DNA from: Thermoplasmata archaeon
GTDB taxonomy: Archaea > Thermoplasmatota > Thermoplasmata > Thermoplasmatales > Thermoplasmataceae
Length of the DNA stretch: 9,149 bases
NCBI GenBank assembly: GCA_021826795.1
Contig: JAKAYM010000071.1
Coordinates: forward strand, 1-9,149
Direction of reading: 5' to 3'
Part shown: piece by piece, positions 7,181 to 9,149 of the stretch
Layout of the letters: every line of letters begins with the position of its first letter
How positions within the stretch are numbered: position 1 is the stretch's first letter
Notes under the pieces: model-generated
The model's database searches: none
Told to the model about the DNA's origin: nothing
What the model saw: the letters and a program-made list of their open reading frames with translations, nothing else
Made by a program: the position numbers and the translations under genes

Positions 7181-7250
7181 CCCAGTCATGAGGTATATCA
7201 TCGTGACTACATATGGAATAAATATAAGATAAATGTATGCCGCGGAAATA

Positions 7251-7268
7251 TTTATATTTAAATATAAA
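7251..7268. repeat. 18-base perfect AT palindrome downstream of the regulator gene
   Basis: TTTATATTTAAATATAAA is a perfect palindrome made only of A and T, 28 bases beyond the regulator's stop codon. It may help end the regulator transcript, or act as a promoter-like element. Since A/T-only palindromes arise easily in AT-rich spacer, the functional claim is weak. Confidence 0.35.
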
Positions 7269-7295
7269 ATTATATATTCTTGAAATCAAGGCATC

Positions 7296-7955
7296 CTATT
7301 CAGAAATGGATATTTCCACAACGCATTTATTATCTCCGTCCGGGAAATTCTCCATGAGTTTGAAATCATCGCTCACCTTGTCGGATAACATGGATTTTTC
7401 TAGAGAACCGCATACCATATCCTTATTGTTTTTGGCCAGTTCATAGAATACACAGTTATGTCTTATGATTTTCACAGTGTCTCCTGTTACTTCCATTTTT
7501 GCATAGTAACCAAGACGATTGAGTATATTCACATATTCCCCGATCTTTTCCAGTTTTTCATCCCTGGTAAGTGACGCAAGGGAAATGCTTTCCGATGAAA
7601 CTTCCTTTACCATATCTTCAGCTATCTTCATGAGTATTCCATTCAATCTTACTGTTCCTATCTCATTTTCGACCTCCTTCAGAAGCATGGATGAGAAATT
7701 TATATACTGTTTTGGAAATATCTGCATACCCTTTTCTGTTAATTTATAGTATTTTTTTGGTCTTCCTGCCTTTGCCCTTACAAAATAAGATGAGACCAGA
7801 CTGTGATTTTCAAGATAGTTTAAATGCTCCTTTACAGCATTTTTGTTTACTTTCATAATATCTGAAAGCTGCTCAAGGGTTTTATCCTCATACAGCAGTG
7901 AACTGAGTATAGTAGTTTTACTATTACCTAAATAATCATTAATTACTTCTTCCAT
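7296..7955 (-). CDS. SufR-like winged-helix transcriptional regulator with a putative Fe-S site
   Basis: A 219-residue regulator of the COG2345/ArsR-like group. Residues about 12-76 form a winged helix-turn-helix (TILSSLLYEDKTLEQLSDIM, then NAVKEHLNYLE), and the wing AKAGRPKKYYKLTEKG is typical of this group. The C-terminal domain carries RHNC (Cys168), MVCG (Cys182) and NKCVVEI (Cys211). The spacings C-x13-C-x28-C are close to those of SufR, where cysteines hold a [4Fe-4S] cluster and the holo form represses suf genes. The extra first cysteine found in bacterial SufR is absent (Ile164/Arg165 region); His166 is nearby. The gene diverges from sufC-sufB with 103 bases between starts, which strongly supports a role in iron-sulfur homeostasis. 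The ATG at 7955 has a TATA-like element about 29 bases upstream. Family is fairly sure; the cluster is inferred. Confidence 0.8.
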   Translation of the reverse strand: MEEVINDYLGNSKTTILSSLLYEDKTLEQLSDIMKVNKNAVKEHLNYLENHSLVSSYFVRAKAGRPKKYYKLTEKGMQIFPKQYINFSSMLLKEVENEIGTVRLNGILMKIAEDMVKEVSSESISLASLTRDEKLEKIGEYVNILNRLGYYAKMEVTGDTVKIIRHNCVFYELAKNNKDMVCGSLEKSMLSDKVSDDFKLMENFPDGDNKCVVEISISE

Positions 7956-7961
7956 GGTACC

Positions 7962-7981
7962 ACAATTATATATTATATTGT
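7962..7981. promoter_or_regulatory. Inverted repeat ACAAT-N10-ATTGT over the regulator promoter, candidate operator
   Basis: ACAAT (7962-7966) and ATTGT (7977-7981) form a two-fold symmetric site with arm centres 15 bases apart, 7 to 26 bases before the regulator's start codon. It overlaps or abuts its core promoter, where binding would block polymerase. A dimeric winged-helix protein typically recognises such a site. It is not identical to the bacterial SufR box as I recall it (CAAC-N6-GTTG), and the AT-rich context raises the chance of coincidence. Confidence 0.35.
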
Positions 7982-7988
7982 TATATTT
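7981..7988 (-). promoter_or_regulatory. Probable TATA box of the SufR-like gene
   Basis: On the minus strand this reads AAATATAA, centred about 29 bases before the ATG at 7955. The A/T run at 7966-7979 is an alternative but lies closer to the start than usual. Confidence 0.4.
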
Positions 7989-8029
7989 ATACTTATACGT
8001 ACTTTAGTTACTATATACATAATAAAATG

Positions 8030-8037
8030 TTTAAATA
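8030..8037 (+). promoter_or_regulatory. TATA box of the sufCB operon
   Basis: TTTAAATA is centred 25 bases before the sufC ATG, the ideal spacing for a leaderless transcript. No Shine-Dalgarno sequence precedes the ATG, and an ATG at 8048 is followed by a stop after three codons, so it is not used. The stretch 7990-8012 just upstream has spaced copies of TACTT(T)A that could be regulator contacts. Confidence 0.55.
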
Positions 8038-8058
8038 CCTATTTGTAATGAATCTATA

Positions 8059-8802
8059 ATGACAAATACAGTACTTGAAATCAAAAATCTTAAAGCCGAA
8101 GTAGAGGGCAAAGAAATATTGAAAGGTATTAACCTTACAGTCAATTCTGGGGAAATTCATGCACTTATGGGACCAAACGGTGCAGGCAAAAGCACTCTTG
8201 GAGAAGTACTCATAGGCCATCCCAATTACAAGGTCACAGATGGCAAAATTCTCATTAATGGGAAGGATATAACATATGCTGCACCTGAAGACAGGGCGAA
8301 GGCAGGCCTATTTCTCGCATTTCAGAATCCTATAACAGTGAGTGGTGTAAAAATATCAACATTTTTGAGAATGGCATATAATAATTTGTATCCAGAACAA
8401 AAAATACCATTGAAGGAATTTTTCAATATGGTAAAGGAAGTAATGAAGGATGTAGATATGGATGAATCCTTTATAAAAAGGGCAATAAATGATGGTTTTT
8501 CTGGAGGAGAAAGAAAACGCTTCGAGGTTCTTCAGATGGTCATACTGAAGCCAAAAATTGTTATACTGGATGAGATAGATTCCGGATTAGACGTTGATGC
8601 ATTGAAGCTCGTATCAGCAGAAATTAAAAAAATGTACAACCAGAATGTTGGATTTCTTATAATCACACATTACCAGAGAATATTGAAGGACATAGCACCT
8701 GAATTCGTGCATGTACTGAAAGATGGAAAAATTGTAATGAATGGAGACAAAACCGTATCCGATAGAATAGAGGATGAGGGATACGACTGGATAAAGGAGT
8801 GA
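8059..8802 (+). CDS. sufC: SufC, ATPase of the SUF iron-sulfur cluster assembly complex
   Basis: A 247-residue cytosolic ABC-type ATPase that partners SufB (and SufD where present) to power scaffold movements during Fe-S cluster assembly. Walker A is GPNGAGKST (38-46), the Q-loop glutamine is Gln89 in LAFQNP, and the ABC signature is FSGGERKR (147-154). Walker B is IVILDEIDSGLDVD (167-180) and the switch histidine is His204 in IITHYQR. The DEIDSGLDVD wording and the FSGGE(R/K)KR signature mark SufC rather than a transporter ATPase, and there are no membrane partners nearby. Length is normal. The start is fixed by the TATA box 25 bases upstream. The gene leads an operon with sufB five bases downstream, and lies divergent from the SufR-like regulator. 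Confidence 0.96.
   Translation: MTNTVLEIKNLKAEVEGKEILKGINLTVNSGEIHALMGPNGAGKSTLGEVLIGHPNYKVTDGKILINGKDITYAAPEDRAKAGLFLAFQNPITVSGVKISTFLRMAYNNLYPEQKIPLKEFFNMVKEVMKDVDMDESFIKRAINDGFSGGERKRFEVLQMVILKPKIVILDEIDSGLDVDALKLVSAEIKKMYNQNVGFLIITHYQRILKDIAPEFVHVLKDGKIVMNGDKTVSDRIEDEGYDWIKE
8796..8802 (+). promoter_or_regulatory. Ribosome binding site of sufB
   Basis: GGAGTGA, overlapping the sufC stop codon, ends five bases before the sufB ATG and matches the archaeal anti-Shine-Dalgarno well. It is the clearest such site in the window, as expected for an internal operon gene that cannot rely on leaderless initiation. Confidence 0.6.
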
Positions 8803-8807
8803 TAAAT

Positions 8808-9149
8808 ATGGTGGAAGATTACAATAAAGATGAGGAAATTGAAAAATTGACGGAGAGCCTGAAACACAGCAAAAAGTCGGATTTCGAGTTTCATGATACA
8901 ATAAATCCTGTGTACTCCACAGGTACCGGGCTGACGAGGAAAACAGTTGAGGAAATATCTGATATAAAGCATGAGCCGGACTGGATGAGGAGGAGCAGGC
9001 TGAAAGCCTTGGAAATATTTCTTTCAAAGCCCATGCCCACATGGGGGCCTGATCTATCAGGAATAGACTTCGATAATCTCACATACTATTCAAAGCCCGG
9101 AGAAACAAAGGCAAAGAACTGGGAGGATGTTCCGGACAAAAAGATCGGA
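8808..9149 (+). CDS. sufB: SufB, scaffold of the SUF iron-sulfur cluster assembly complex (5' part)
   Basis: The first 114 codons are present and the frame runs off the right edge. SufB is the scaffold on which Fe-S clusters are built, working with SufC. After a charged N-terminus the sequence enters the family's hallmark region: GLTRKTVEEISDIKHEPDWM (about 47-66), then RRSRLKALEIFLSKPMPTWG. PDLSGIDFDNLTYYSKPGE and NWEDVPDKKIG follow. These match the N-terminal SufB block with EPxWM, RLKAL, PxPxWG and the WxxVP motif. The catalytic core and the cluster-binding residues lie beyond the window. Start ATG 8808 follows a good Shine-Dalgarno sequence and is five bases after the sufC stop, so the two are co-transcribed. 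Confidence 0.93.
   Translation, partial: MVEDYNKDEEIEKLTESLKHSKKSDFEFHDTINPVYSTGTGLTRKTVEEISDIKHEPDWMRRSRLKALEIFLSKPMPTWGPDLSGIDFDNLTYYSKPGETKAKNWEDVPDKKIG

Larger units (their letters stand above)
7023..7232 (+). pseudogene. Possible decayed 3' end of a transposon gene
   Basis: Within the 360-base gap between genes, this patch has a more balanced base composition than its flanks and reads protein-like in one frame. From 7062 the frame gives YCSRVFNGVDPVEVNINISER, then TAA at 7125-7127. It continues as IRVHMPRKAQSMSQNPHC and PVMRYIIVTTYGINIR to TAA 7230-7232. TGA at 7059-7061 and the TAA at 7125 interrupt it. The texture reminds me of the C-terminal tails of IS200/IS605-type TnpB proteins, but I see no RuvC or zinc-finger motif to prove it. 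Hairpin-forming repeats inside (7031-7095, 7159-7180) would fit an element end. There is no start codon or promoter for a full gene. It might instead be a structured non-coding RNA. Confidence 0.3.

Noticed and set aside
7237..7446. A 69-codon + strand frame running into the regulator gene
   Set aside because: Most of it is antisense to the SufR-like coding sequence, and it starts in AT-rich palindromic DNA without a supporting promoter.
8614..9082. Open frames on the minus strand opposite sufC and sufB
   Set aside because: They lie antisense to two strongly recognised genes, have low-complexity Cys/Phe/Ser-rich translations, and show no family features.

Overview
The window looks like chromosomal DNA of an acidophilic archaeon of the order Thermoplasmatales (Ferroplasma, Acidiplasma, Cuniculiplasma or a relative). 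The genus cannot be fixed from sequence alone. The evidence is an archaeal Nre DNA-repair protein, a SufC-SufB pair of archaeal type, AT-rich intergenic DNA with TATA boxes, and a promoter layout in which most TATA boxes lie about 25-30 bases before the start codon. That layout implies leaderless mRNAs; a clear Shine-Dalgarno sequence appears only inside the suf operon.

Left part (1-4834): the last 27 codons of a probable membrane protein are followed by a membrane-bound, hyaluronan-synthase-like family 2 glycosyltransferase on the + strand. It converges on an FMN-dependent alpha-hydroxyacid oxidase whose residues match lactate 2-monooxygenase. Upstream of that on the minus strand is a two-gene unit: nre (DNA repair), whose stop codon overlaps the start of a radical SAM protein of the spore-photoproduct-lyase-like family (TGATG). 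Translational coupling suggests the two work in the same process.

Middle (4835-7295): a divergent promoter region separates nre from a 636-residue, membrane-anchored surface protein. Its exterior consists of 14 YVTN-type blades of about 42 residues, most simply two seven-bladed beta-propellers, with many N-glycosylation sequons. Some blades are almost identical at DNA level, at exact multiples of 126 bases. The 360-base gap after it holds a T-rich run, hairpin-forming repeats, an interrupted reading frame that looks like the decayed 3' end of a transposon gene, and an 18-base AT palindrome.

Right part (7296-9149): a winged-helix regulator with three C-terminal cysteines spaced as in SufR-type iron-sulfur sensors is transcribed divergently from sufC and sufB (sufB runs off the window). 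SufC and SufB form the core of the SUF iron-sulfur cluster assembly machine. The regulator probably senses cluster status and controls the operon and itself. An inverted repeat over the regulator's own promoter is a candidate operator.

No tRNA, rRNA, CRISPR array or intact mobile element was seen.
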